From: Adineta vaga
Taxonomy: Eukaryota; Rotifera
Assembly: GCA_021613535.1 (NCBI GenBank)
Contig: CP075497.1
Span: forward strand, 5,704,001-5,768,000
Length of the DNA stretch: 64,000 nucleotides
Direction: 5' to 3'
Shown one piece after another: positions 13,101 through 25,167 of the stretch; the first letter of the stretch is position 1; each line of letters starts with the position of its first letter. The notes beneath the pieces were generated by a model that was given only the letters and a program-made list of their open reading frames with translations, was not told the DNA's origin and did no database searches. A program made the position numbers and the translations under genes.

Positions 13101-13627
13101 ATCCAGCAAACGTACACATATTTCATGATATACTGTTGGATCTTGAGTACTACAAAGCACAGCTTTTACTAAAGGTGTTCGTCGTTCTTCATCCATAACG
13201 TCTAATCTTGCACCTTCATGAATAAGATATTTTATAATCTCTAAATGTTTTCTAGCTACAGCTAAATGTAATGCAGTCTATTTTAGAAAACAAAAATGAA
13301 AAAAAGATTTGAAAATATCTATAATAGATAAAAAAATCTTACTCTCGAATGTTGATCTTTCAGATCGATTTGACCTGGTCGTGCAAGATTTCGAACTTTT
13401 TCTAAATTTCCTTCCCATGATGCTTTATGCAGTTTACTTTTGTCCAATTCTTTTTGATTGACCATATAGGATGAAAGATTGTCCATTGATGAAGACGATC
13501 GCATACTTGATGGTGCATCACCAAATCGACTATTTTCATTGATGGATAATTGTGAGCCATGTGGTGAACGACGTTTTGATGAAGAGGAACTACTGCTTCT
13601 GAAAATGCGTGAGATAAACTTTGCCAT
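7164..13627 (-). CDS. Ankyrin-repeat / coiled-coil protein, ANKRD26-like (frame break near the C-terminus)
   Basis: Nine exons join in frame: 13343-13627, 13085-13277, 12206-13024, 11144-12149, 10903-11078, 9791-9966, 9416-9737, 7934-8711, 7164-7880, about 1,490 aa. After a basic, Ser-rich N-terminus comes K-L-H-K-A-S-W-E-G-N, then about five ankyrin repeats (T-A-L-H-L-A, N-A-L-H-Y-A, T-P-I-H-L-A, T-P-L-H-I-A). A disordered Ser/Thr/Gln linker follows, then some 500 residues of heptad-rich coiled coil. This order is typical of the ANKRD26/CCDC144 family; vertebrate ANKRD26 sits at centriole distal appendages. Other ankyrin-coil proteins (UACA, RAI14) are possible. The last exon needs a -1 shift, or removal of a 29-nt mini-intron (406-434 of the 7 kb block), between 7325 and 7430 to reach the basic end L-R-K-R-Y-Y-V. 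Confidence 0.65.
10566..10596 (-). other. Putative alternative first coding exon inside the ANKRD26-like gene
   Basis: A 31-nt exon begins with ATG at 10596 and encodes M-S-Q-M-V-A-T-T-T-S before a consensus gtaagt donor. It ends in phase 1, exactly the phase used by the upstream exon at 10903-11078. It therefore joins in frame to the acceptor at 9966 and would give a short isoform with the coiled coil but no ankyrin repeats. It lies in a 936-nt intron, long for this locus, with room for an internal promoter. Confidence 0.5.
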
Positions 13628-14187
13628 ATCCGTCAATGTATGTTCGTGTGCCTGTGTGTGTTTTTCTTTCAATAAAAAGATCTAAAACAGTAACAAAATC
13701 ATCGATGAGAAGAGCGAAAAGAAAATGAATCGACGTATGTAAATAAAATCTAGAAGAAAAAAAATGAATAATGAAAACAAAAAAAAATTTAGATGATTTA
13801 TACAAACTAGAATAAAACGAATTGACAATAAATCTAAAATTTGTCTCTGCAAATTCACATTCTTGTTCATATAAAAACAATTCAGTTCATTTGTTCGACA
13901 ATTTGTTCTGACTTGAAATCTTGATAGATATGAAGTCTTTTTTTCTATTAACGGCCTTCTCAGGTTTTTTTCCTCTTCTTCTGTCAGATTAAGACAACAT
14001 GAATGACGTAGCAGCACAACGGTTGCTCATGACAATCTCATATCGAAGAGAACAAGAAAAAAAAATGAATGCAAGAAACGTAAGAAAGTGAGCACTCTTA
14101 TTACTTTTTTATCTTGCAGTATTGCATGTGTGAACTTCATTCTTTCCAGTTTACTGTCGTTGTCATTGCTGGAGGACAAATATCACG
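13628..14187. promoter_or_regulatory. Shared divergent promoter region of two centrosome-type genes
   Basis: These 560 bp separate the start codons of the ANKRD26-like gene (minus) and the kizuna-like gene (plus). Purine- and pyrimidine-rich tracts occur, but I see no named promoter element. A role as a bidirectional promoter follows only from the head-to-head layout. Confidence 0.45.
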
Positions 14188-15721
14188 ATGAATCCATCAA
14201 CATCATCATCATCGATGGCGCCAGTATTAGCTGATTATAATCATCGAAGTACAAATTTACGTTCAAAAATTCTAAAAAATGAAGAACAACGTTTACAACT
14301 CGAACAAAAACTTCGTTCAATGTCAAATCAAAGTTCACATGTATATCAACGTAAACAAATTCAACATATTCAAAGTTATTTTACACGATTGAATCAAGAA
14401 TCTCAACGAGCTGAACAACGTAATTTACAATTACTTAATGACTTATCACATGCTCAACAACATTTAGATCGATTACATTTTGATGTTGAACATTTAATTC
14501 ATTTAAAAAATGATTATTTAACATATCTCGAATCAAATTATCCGACTTGGCAAAAACCAAAAACAATGCGATCAAGTACGGATATTATTAATAGCAGTGA
14601 ATATGATCGTTTAGTTCAACATATGAAACAAAATCGTGAACATTTAGAAAATAATGGAAATCTTCGACAAAGTGGTAAATTACTGCACATGAGAAAACTA
14701 AACTTTCTATTGATTGATTTTTCTTTATTTTATAGTACCTCTTGTTCGTCAATCATATGATGTAGATTCATCAATGTTATTTAAACGTTATGAAGATCAA
14801 CTTCAAATTGGTTTAGAACGTACACTATCACCTTCAACACCGATGATTAATAATGAAACGAAAGATGAACATTTATTATCGGAATCTAATGATATATCAA
14901 ATGCCTTTTCACATGCAAAACGTAGTAGTTCACTTCGAATGGAATTAAGTCGTACTGGTCTCTATTTCTTACTGGATTTTATTGAAAAAGAATTTAAAGA
15001 TACATTAGATAAAAAGAAATTCTATCAATTTGATTCACCAACAATCAGTCAAAAACGTATAATACTTGATATTGCTAATGAACAACAAAAATTTGCATTA
15101 AATGATCAAGATCCTGCAACAATCTCCATGGTTATATTAGATCAATTAACATCAACAATTCGTCGTACAACAAAAAATCAATGTTTATTAACAGACGATA
15201 TTCTATCAGCAAATGTTCGAGATTTAGATAAAGATATTATTGCACAAATGTTACCTGCAGAAGATCGAACACTATGGTCAAGATTGATTGATCATTTTGT
15301 TCAATTATTAAAACTACATGTTATGGATTCTCAAGCATTAGTCAATAAATTTGCATTAACATTAGTACCAACAAATGTTTTGAATGCACATGGAAAAGCT
15401 AAGAGTCTTCTTAAACATATCATCGAAAAATTACTTCGAACACACTCATCTAGTTCAGAGAATGATACATCCATCAATAGAAATCAACCTGTTGCTCAAA
15501 TGAATGTAACAACACCATCATCATCGTCATGGTTAAACAAATTAGCAAAAGGTTCGGCATATAATGATGAAGATGAATCAATATCATCATCATCATCATC
15601 AGAAACGACACCTACAAAGAAAAGTAGTCAATCACCACGTTCAATATCATCGACTCCGAGAAGAAATATTTATAAAGACCAAGATGGCGACGATGATGAA
15701 GCGCAAGAATTCTTCACATAA
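14188..15721 (+). CDS. KIZ: Kizuna-like centrosomal protein
   Basis: Two exons (14188-14674, 14736-15721) join in frame to 490 aa (human KIZ about 673). The N-terminal 120 residues form a coiled coil whose spacing follows human kizuna closely: N-E-E-Q-R-L-Q-L-E-Q-K-L here against S-E-K-K-R-L-D-L-E-K-K-L, then a second helix ending in H-L-K-N-D-Y-L. The middle (about residues 230-400) is a helical, non-disordered segment. The tail is a Ser-rich, acidic stretch ending D-D-D-E-A-Q-E-F-F-T, like the acidic D-D-F-Y-D end of the human protein. In vertebrates kizuna stabilises mitotic centrosomes and the pericentriolar material. A second ATG ten codons in is an alternative start. Confidence 0.6.
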
Positions 15722-18700
15722 CAGCGTGATTGATCGATTCTGAGGTTATTTTTTGAAAAAAATTTCATTAGTTTTTGTTTGTTAAGAAAACATATCCTAG
15801 ATGTTATTTTATTAATGAAATAAAATATGTTTGTATCCAAATAGAATAAATAATAGTTAAAAGTATGGACTATAATAGGTTTCATGCATTTATATGGTTT
15901 TTTTGTTTCGAGACACAAATATTCCATAAATCGAGTACTTTTTCTTATCAAACGAAATCCATAGTATTATTGGAAAACAATGACTGAGGAAAGAGTTGAA
16001 ATTTGAGTATAGAACCTACATTAGTCATCATTTTTAACTCTAGACTGATTTCCGATGTTTTCTCTAGATAATAGACCGAAAGTGAGCCGAAAATCACTAA
16101 TTTATGTTCCAAAATAAAATGTCTTTAACTTGTTGACATCTGACATGGTTTTACGCTTGATATTCGTTTCTACAGTTCTTCTATCAAATTATTCGAATGC
16201 AACGTGAATGTATAAATATATCATGCCATCATAATACTCCATGATTTCTTTTTTGATATGGAGGAATTCAACCGATGAATTAAACATTAGCGACATCTAC
16301 ATAGAAGAAAACTGGATTGCTTTGTTAACTCACTAATCATAAAGCGCGGAACAAAACGGGCAAAAAGAGTTCTATCAATCAATTGGAATAAAAGTTTTTT
16401 TTTCATTCTTCAACTACTACAAATAATGTCAAAAGCCAAATAAAATAATGATATTATTATTGTGGACTACTTAATGAGGAAATGTTCGGTACGTACATTT
16501 TAAAACAGATTATTTTTCGCATTTATTATCGAACAAAATCTATTCAAATAAATAAGATTCATATTTGCAACTTTTTGTATCAATTGCACACATCTATAAG
16601 TTTATTACAAATGTTCGAATTCTTGAAAATATGATTAGAATGGTTTTTTTTAGTAAATCATTGTTAAATCGGTACTTGATTGAATTCTAGAAATTTGTAT
16701 TCTCAATAATTTAGTTTCTAACTTCAAATCATTCTCTTAGGAATAGATTTTGTAATGATTTCTCGTTTTATTTATAAAATTTTTCGTTAATAAGGAAAAA
16801 GTGAATTTCATTTAGAGAATTCTTAATTTAATTTACAATAAATACATATTCTTTTATTTTCCATCGTTTCTTTTCAGAGACTACAAATTCAATTAAATGT
16901 CAAAAAAAGAAAATTTATATAATCAAATTGATGCATATCTCCAAAAAGATCCCGATATTATAAATTGATAGAATGCTTACAAGTCTTGTAAGTTTTTTTT
17001 TATAACAAAAATATTAGTTTTTAGTAAACAGAACAATTGACAACGACTTAACTAACTAATCATCATTGTACTTTAACTGTGAACTTTACTCACGCACATT
17101 GCAATTGTTTCATTAGACAAAAAAGGGCATACTCGAATCTCTAAGGCTTTCGCTCTTTAAAGAAAAAAGTAAGAAAGAAAAATACTATTTATTTGCAAAT
17201 AACTTTGGTAAATAGAGAATATACCTTAGTAAGTGCAAATATTCATTTTCGAATAGGTACATTCTGGTTTATAGTGTTTTTTTTTAATGAGAATAGTTAG
17301 AATTATTCGTTGTATAAATAAGAAAATTAATTGTATGTTTTTTTTTCTACATGATTGGAAAAAAATAGTTTCGATTCGAAAATAAACATGACCTTTGTCT
17401 ATTTTCAATCCAGGGGTACTGATCAGACAATCTGTACAACAAAATATAGATCCATTCTCTTTACAAAGAAGTTTCCCGCATTCTTAATCGATATTTTTCT
17501 ATCGATCAGATGAGTAATATGAGTTTTGATGGATAAACTTTACTTGAATACTTTATCTCAATACGTGTTCGAATGAAACTTACGATTAGACATTGCAATA
17601 GCTAATCTGTTTATACTTAATGATAATCCATCCTTGGTGTCAGTTAGAATCTCGTTTACATGTACAAATAGATCATATGAAGTTTTTCTTTATCTATGTG
17701 CTTGGTTAAGCATTAGTTATTAAATTAGAGCTGATGTTTTTGCGTTCTGTTATTTCATAAATATAGTTTTTGGGTCTCATTTTCGCGAATATTTGTTCTT
17801 AGAAACAATTAGATCAACAAATCTTCACGCGATTGTTTTCGATTGATGAAATTTGATAAGAATATATATATATATAAAAGAAAATATCATCTGTCAGAAA
17901 TATTCTTCATCGTCTTAGGTAAATGTTCGATAGATTGCCTAGAACTGTCATTCGATAAAGATAAAACATATGTTGTCAATATAGAACGTTGTGTTTTCTT
18001 GCTTATTTATTTATTCTAGTTGACTTATTTGCTATGAAAGATTGTTTTTTTCCTATAATATTTATTTGTTCATCGAACTATGCCTTTGAGAGGACAGTCA
18101 AAGAGATTATATTGCGTACTTTGTAACATTTTCTTTGATTAAATCAAATTCGTATGAAATAGATTATTTCTACAATATATAATATTGAAAAACCATCGAA
18201 GAATCTTTGCATGATCTCATGAGACATATTACATATATTTTCTATTCTAATAAAAACGACTCCGTTCATTTCTGTGCATGACGTCAAAATCGTCTGTAAA
18301 ATAATGCCATTTCATAAGAGCAAATCGTATCAATAAAGCAAGAAATGGAAATTCAAAATAATCGTTATAAATTCTTTCTTTCCTGTACCTCATAGTTAGT
18401 GATGAAAACGATCGTTTATTTAACAAGAAATGTAAGATAAGTTAACAAATTATTCACAAAGTAAATTTACTGCTTTTTTGTAGAGAAAGTGAGCTTTTGT
18501 CTGAAACTATTCAGATTGTTATGTTAATCTCCATTGGTTCAATTCTTCTGTACCACGAACAGAGAAAAATAACTATCCATTGAGAAAAGAATGAGACAAA
18601 AAATTTTTTTTTTGCTTTATCGTCACGTTCATATCTGAAAATAAATATTGGTCTTTTCTCAAGTCATATTATAACTAGTCGAGAAAATCAGGTAACAACA

Positions 18701-19982
18701 TAACATATTCGAACAGTGAAAAAATAAATATGTTTACTACGTATTTGGTGAGTACATAAAAGTTGATTTAATTCGAATAATATATAATCATTCGTCTCAA
18801 TCATGATTTATTTTGAATACTAAGTAAAACGTAATCATGTGATGTAAATAAAAACAATATTAGATTTATTTAAGAGCGAGAGAGGAAAAAAAAAGAATCC
18901 TTAATAAACTGTAAATCTACATTTCTTCTTCATCAACTAATAAGAAATAGAAAGAGATTTTAAAAATTTTATTGCATTTGTACACGTTCTCTCGATATTA
19001 ATTTTTGAATGTACGCAACTATTTTTTTTTGTGTTTTATTTTTTACATCAGTTGTCCTTATCTAGAAAGCATACATTGTAATCTGTTGCGTTTAGCTTGC
19101 ATGTCAGTCAATCAATACGAATAAATGTGGGGGCGCGCACTATCGTGTCGATGGTCTCGAAAATCGACAACGATGGACTCGATAGGAAAAAAAGAACGAG
19201 AGAGGGAGAGAAGAAAAAGAAAAGATAGAAAAACAACGAAAGGAAAAAAGACGAGAAATGTACATGTCGTTGTTGTTTATCCAAGCACGTAGAAAAATAC
19301 CTCGAATAAAAAAAAGGAAAATATGTTGAAGACATAGCGCGTAAAGGTGTGATATTATGTATATCGATATATACTTTTCTTTGTAGATTCAATCATACGA
19401 TGAAGCTATTTTTTACGCTCTGCTATTTTCTTTTGTTTCATTTGGTCAATAACAAAAACAACTATGATTAGATGAGTTTATATTTTAGATAAACATATAT
19501 ATATAACATTGTCATATCTGACACCTTATATCCTCTTCTTATTCTTTGTTGATCTCTTATTCAATTAAATTTTATTTAATTATCTGTTTATATTTACCTG
19601 TTAAACTCAAATCTTCTTTTTATTTTATTCACTTATCGTCGCTTATCGCGTCGATGAGACGTTTCAATCCTATTACTTCAACGATCAAATTAACACCTTT
19701 ACATGTCAATAATCGCCTTCGAATTATATCAAATATTTCCAAAATATTGTTAAGGTTCGGTGATATTACCTAGAAGAATTTATATATTTTTATTCTTTTA
19801 CTAAAATTGAAACAAATCTAACTATAATAATTTACCTTACATATTATTATTTTTCCATTGTCTTTTATTACGTCTATTTTATCTCTATTCCATTTGTCAT
19901 TGTGACGATCTATCTATCCTTTAACCGTTAACTGATATATTGGAGAAAATTGAAAAAAACCTATTGGCAAACAATAACAATC
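15722..19982. other. Long gene-poor region
   Basis: About 4.3 kb without a supportable gene, the longest such stretch here. It is AT-rich with scattered homopolymers and short (TA)n near 17862. No tRNA, transposase-like ORF, terminal inverted repeat or long tandem repeat was recognised. A 23-codon ORF at 16897-16968 looks coding-like and sits after an acceptor-like tttcttttcag, but it ends in two adjacent stops. The open frame on the minus strand at 19108-19392 is low-complexity Phe/Ser/Leu and is rejected as a gene. Confidence 0.55.
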
Positions 19983-22900
19983 ATGCAGTCGACTAACCAT
20001 CGAGACTGTTATTATGAAGACAACGAAAGAAAGCAAAAAGAAGAGAGTCCAACAACGACAATAGAAGAGATAGAAGAACGAAAAGATGAGATAATTGACT
20101 CAACGACACCTTTCGAAGCTGTGAAGAATAAAAAACGTGTCCATTATCCGCAAATAAACGCAGAACAATCAGCGATAGATCGTGAAAAAACGGATAGTTT
20201 TCAGCAAAAACACGAGACATTATCTTCAGGTATGAATGAAAGTATTAAATGAAATACAGTGGTAGTCGAACTGAGCAGTTTTCCCAGGAAGATGTGGAGT
20301 CCACATGTTTCAAACATTCTGACTCTGAACTCAATACCTCGACTGATATAAAAGGAGAACAAGAGAAGGACATATTTCAAAATTGTCAGCGACCTTCAGT
20401 TCTAGTACAGACAGCGAATCAGAATACCTTCTTCATATGATCTTGTATTAACAGACTGTATGAGTTTGATGAATAAAGTATTGATTGTTACGAACCATTT
20501 AGTCTTTGCTTAAATGACCTTGATGACAAGCAAAGAGTTCAGTTCAGTATGCCTTTAAAGAAGTGAAGTTTAATCACAGAAGAAAATATGACTTCATTTG
20601 ACGCCTATTTATAAACGAGTCTTGACAAAGTTTAGTTTTGTCTAGAACGTATTTATTTTAAATATTTTCTTTAGCCGATCTGTATTCCAAAACAAATAAC
20701 AGTAAAACTGAACAGTCAACATCCGGTGATCATGTGATTTCGATAGACAATGAACGTTGTTGTGGTTGTTGCTCACTTCGAAAGCCATTAAAGCGACGTT
20801 TAAATCGTATATTAACTCCATGGAAAGAATTTTTTGATTATCAACCAGGATGGAGTTGGGTGATATTAGTTGGTTCTTTTTTAACGTATTCTATTGGTGA
20901 AGCATTAACCTCCGTTTTTCCTATTTTATTTGTTGCTTTACAAAATGAATTTCCTGATGAAGGTCTATCACGTATTGCTTTAGTTCAATCAATGATGAAT
21001 GCGGTACCTTGTCTTTCTGGACCCATAGCATCGATAATTACAACAAGATTTGGCTACCGTAAAACAGCAATGCTTGGTGGTCTAATAACATCACTATCAT
21101 TGTTAGCAACATCATTTGCCAGACGTCTTGAATTACTCTATATAACAATGGGTACCTGTTACGCATTTGGAAATTCTTTAGTACTTGTTTCAACTGTTGT
21201 TGCAGTAACAGAACATTTTGAAGCAAAACCGTCGTTTGCATCTGGTGTAACCATAAGTGGTATGTAATAGGAAAAAAAGCTTTTCCTGTTTGACTTTTGT
21301 TTTCTTTTCAATAGGTGGAGCATTTGGTCAAAGTGTTTTTGCTATTGTATTACAAAAATTAATTGAAAAATACGAATGGCATGGTGCGATGATGTTATTT
21401 TCTGGTATCGTTTTATCAATAGTTGCATTTGGTGCTCTATTTCGAGAAGTTGAATGGGATGAAGAAGATTATGAGGAAGAAGAAGGTAAAATTTTTTCTT
21501 AATTTTTCTTCTTACTATCTTCACTCAAATTTAGATGAAGAAGAGGAAGGAACAGCAGCAACAGTAATTGAAAACGGAAATGAAACGACAACTGTGATAC
21601 CTATACCATCTGAACAAACTGAAACATTAGCTGAAACTACGCATACAGCCGTGCCTGATAAAGAACCGGAAGAAACAGTTGTTTCTAGATCATCGAATAC
21701 TCCTCCACCTACACATAAACCATCAATAACAGATGATATTTTTTTTTATGATCAATTTACTAAACAAGAATTACTTGATCAATATTCTAAATCAGAAATA
21801 TGTTTACCGTTAGCTATTCGAGAACAATTAGAAAATGAATATCGTCAACATCGTATGGACCTTGAAAAAGAACAGGAAGAAAGAAATTTTCCGGAACAAA
21901 AATTATCTTCATCAACAACACAAATTGAACAAACTGATGAAATTGATCGAGCAGCTGAAGTCCCACCGATAATGGAACGTTCAAATAGTTGCAAGTAAAT
22001 ATCTATTTAGAAAACAAACTACATATTTTATCAATCTAAAAACTCCACCATCAGATCAGTTGAACGGTTGTCGTTTTTTTTTTGAAAAATCATCAGAAAT
22101 CAATCCTACAGAATTAAACATCTAGCGAGTATTATTTTTATTTCTCTTGCATCTTATTATTTCTTTTTCTACATTATTCTTCTTCTCATCGGGTTCTATA
22201 TCCATTGCTTATTATTATTGTTATTACTATTATTATTAATATGCCATGACGATAAATATCTTCTTTTTCGATGCTGCTATTGGTCTGCTTTGATAAGAAA
22301 TTTTCATTACCTTTTTCTTAGCTGTCAGATTTTACTTCAAACGAACAAACAAACTTATTTATTAAGAAAAAATTTCATTTTCAAATTGATTTATTTTGTT
22401 TTTTTTCCTTCTTCATCATAGAGATTTACCATTAGCTGAAACAGTTCCATTAACAACTGAGAAAACAATGAATCCAAATGCTCCACCTTCAGTAACAACA
22501 ACAACTAATTCTCGAAAACCTCGTCCCAATCGTCGTCCACGTCGTTCATCAACCAATACACCACATGATCATAAACAATCAGTATTCTATTATCCACTTC
22601 ATCGTCAACATTATAATATTTCACAGCCACCTACAACAGCACCAAGTAGTACTCGTTCCCATTCAACTCATCATCATCATCATCATCATCCATTACATTG
22701 TAATCGGGGAAATCTTTCACATTTAGCATTATGTTCGAAAAATATTTATAATTATGAAAGTTTATTAAACATTTGTAAATTACAATCATTACATTTTTCA
22801 ATTGATCGTAGTTTAAGTTTACCTAATCTTTATTCACCAACTACAATTGGAAGAAAACGTCATCGATCAGTAACGGTACCTGGTAATATAGAAGATTACT

Positions 22901-23866
22901 TAGAAGATGAAGATGAAGATGAAGATGAAACACTTAAGGGCAATTTCTTTAAACAGATTTATCGTGATATATGTAAATTATTACGTGTTCTACGTATTTT
23001 ACCATTTCTTTTACTTTGTATGTGTGTTACAATGATAACTATTTTCTACGATGCTACTTGGACATTTCTTCTTGATTATATGAAACAAAATGAATTATCG
23101 TCAGAAAAAGGTTCACATTTACTTTTAGTTGTTGGAATTATTTCGATTTTTGGTGAAATTGGTTATGGATATATGGGAGATTCGAAAAGGTAATGAACAT
23201 TTCTTTTTCTTTTTGTTTATGCTGACTTTAATATACTTGTTATCTAACTATGGCAATATACTTATATATTTATCAAATAATGATAAACGTATTCAATAAA
23301 TTTTTCTCTTTATAGGATTTCTCCACTTTATATTTATGCTACTTCATTGAGTGTTGCCGGTCTTTCTCAATTACTCATTCCACTGGTCATTCATAGATAT
23401 TCACTTCTAATGCCATTAATGCTATTTACTAGTTTTTTACAATGTGCACAAGAAGTCTTAATGCCGATTTTATGTATTAAATTTGCTGGACCGCAAAATT
23501 TTACTAATGCATATGGAATGTTACTTCTCTCTCAAGGTATCTCCTCATTACTTGGACCACCAACACTTGGTAAGATACAAAATTCGTCTACATCTTCAAC
23601 TAAATCTCTTTTCTTTTTCAATAGGTTATGTTGGCCAAAAATATCTTTATAGAACAGCATATATTGTTATTGGTTGTGGCACAGCAACAGGTGCATTAAT
23701 GTTATTTACGATGCCATTTGTACGAAAATGTTACAAGATGGTAACGTTAAAATCGAACCAAAGAAAGAATAATACTTTAGTTAGATCAAGTAATGGTGAT
23801 TTACCAGCACCAGCAACAATCAGTAATTCACATAGTGGAACAATCCCTAATATAAATAATAAATAA
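19983..23866 (+). CDS. Monocarboxylate transporter-like MFS protein (SLC16 family)
   Basis: Seven exons (19983-20229, 20675-21259, 21315-21485, 21535-21994, 22422-23189, 23316-23569, 23625-23866) join in frame to 908 aa. SLC16 proteins carry monocarboxylates or related organic solutes across the plasma membrane. The acidic cytosolic N-terminus is followed by Q-P-G-W-S-W-V-I, the counterpart of the SLC16 P-D-G-G-W-G-W-V motif at the first membrane segment. F-G-Y-R-K-T follows in the loop after the next segments. Six helices lie in the first half, then a very long disordered loop of about 430 residues (Glu-rich, Thr/Pro-rich, a His run, an Asp/Glu run), then six more helices from about 22970. 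Typical SLC16 proteins are about 450-550 aa, so the loop is the oddity. An alternative start is 33 nt upstream at 19950. The substrate cannot be inferred. Confidence 0.8.
20230..20674 (+). other. 445-nt first intron of the SLC16-type gene, with coding-like ORF
   Basis: This intron is far longer than its neighbours. It contains an ATG ORF of 63 codons (20249-20440) that is hydrophilic, acidic and Ser/Thr/Gln-rich, similar in character to the N-terminal domain encoded on either side, and less AT-rich than typical introns here. It may be an alternative exon or a relic; nothing proves it is expressed. Confidence 0.3.
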
Positions 23867-24776
23867 ATAAGAAAGAAAGAAAAATTTCTCTCGGTTTTGA
23901 TTTGATTATGTGTGTGCTCTGTGTTCTTCTTCTTCTTCTTCTTCTTCATATTAGCTAGTCAGATAGAGCAATAGAAATAAAAACATAACACAGAAGAAAT
24001 TGAATTAGTTAAAAGAGAAAATAACCTGATGTTCTTGTGAACAGTGCTATTAGTTTCTTTTTTCAACCTAATAAAACATCATTTATTCTTTTTCTTTTTC
24101 CTTTGCTTTGGATTTGCTTTCGTTTTTCTTCTAGTGAATAGCAGAAATTTGATTCATAAAGATCTGTCCTTACGAAATGTTGTTGGTTTTTTTTCAAAAA
24201 CTTTGTTCTATTTTACATTATGAAATAAAATGAAAACCTATGTTAACATTTTCATTATGATTATTATCTTATTTTTCAGTTGTTTTTTCCTTTTGGATAT
24301 GCCCAATAGGCACTGCATTTATTTCATTGGTATTACTGCAATCTTAGATTTGTCGATGAAAATAAGTAAGATACTTTTCCTTTATCTTGTTTTATCAATG
24401 CGTACATACATTTATGTCGGCATAGAATTAGAAATCTTAATCGAAACGACTCGATGGAAATTTGTAAGAGCGGAAGAATTGTAAGGAGAACATGAAATGA
24501 TTATTTAACATTGGAAGGAAGAAAAAAACTACGACCTTCACCTGATTTTCAAAAACAACCGAGAAAGAGAGAGAGAGAGAAAGAAAGAAAGAAGGATTTA
24601 CTTCATATTTTAAAAAAAACATTCCTATAGAAGCATGTATAAATGCGGATTAAGAAAATATTTCGATTATCTGGATGAAAATTTACATCGATCTCGTTTT
24701 CTTTTTAGCTTCAACTCGATGATGCTCAATCTTTATGTCATATTAATTATTTTTACTAACTACTCTCTATTGAACA
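23867..24776. other. Intergenic region with simple repeats
   Basis: This spacer holds the SLC16-type 3'UTR, a (CTT)n tract at about 23925-23948 and GA-rich runs at about 24559-24592. An ORF at 24230-24484 (84 codons, hydrophobic) has no flanking support and is not called. Confidence 0.5.
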
Positions 24777-25079
24777 ATGCCAATCGACAACTGGCTTATT
24801 CTAGCTTTAACTATGATTTTTTCTTCAGTTATATTTTGTGCTCTTCTTCCAATGATTGTTCGTTTAATACTTGCCCGTCGAAGACACCGTCGTTATCGTC
24901 TTGAATTACAAGAAATATCCTGGTCAACTCCCGATGCAATCATTAATCTTCAGTCAATCTATCGCAGTATACACCCTTTAACAATTGAGAGTCTTCATTT
25001 TCATCAACACTCTATTCTATATTCTCAAATACCATTTATTGATGATTTAACTAGAGATGATGATGAGACATCTGTTTGA
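24777..25079 (+). CDS. Small single-pass membrane protein, unknown
   Basis: An intronless frame of 100 codons. Residues about 7-32 form one strong hydrophobic segment, followed by a basic R-R-R-H-R-R cluster, then a soluble tail of about 60 residues ending in an acidic D-D-D-E stretch. The basic cluster after the helix suggests the tail faces the cytosol. Codon usage resembles the neighbouring real genes, and AATAAA-like signals follow near 25116. The start is 92 bp ahead of SRD5A3 counted from this stop, in the same direction, so the two could be co-transcribed. I do not recognise the family. Confidence 0.5.
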   Translation: MPIDNWLILALTMIFSSVIFCALLPMIVRLILARRRHRRYRLELQEISWSTPDAIINLQSIYRSIHPLTIESLHFHQHSILYSQIPFIDDLTRDDDETSV

Positions 25080-25167
25080 ACATTTATTTGTTTTTTATTT
25101 ATTTTTCTGTGTAAAATAAAATCAGATAACTAAAATCTCATTAGTTTTTAGATATTCTAAACCAATC

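Noticed and set aside
19108-19392. 94-codon minus-strand ORF in the gene desert
   Set aside because: Composition is Phe/Ser/Leu runs from a GA-rich plus strand; no start or splice support.
24230-24484. 84-codon ORF with hydrophobic content
   Set aside because: No splice partner, family resemblance or codon bias; lies in an AT-rich spacer where hydrophobic ORFs arise by chance.
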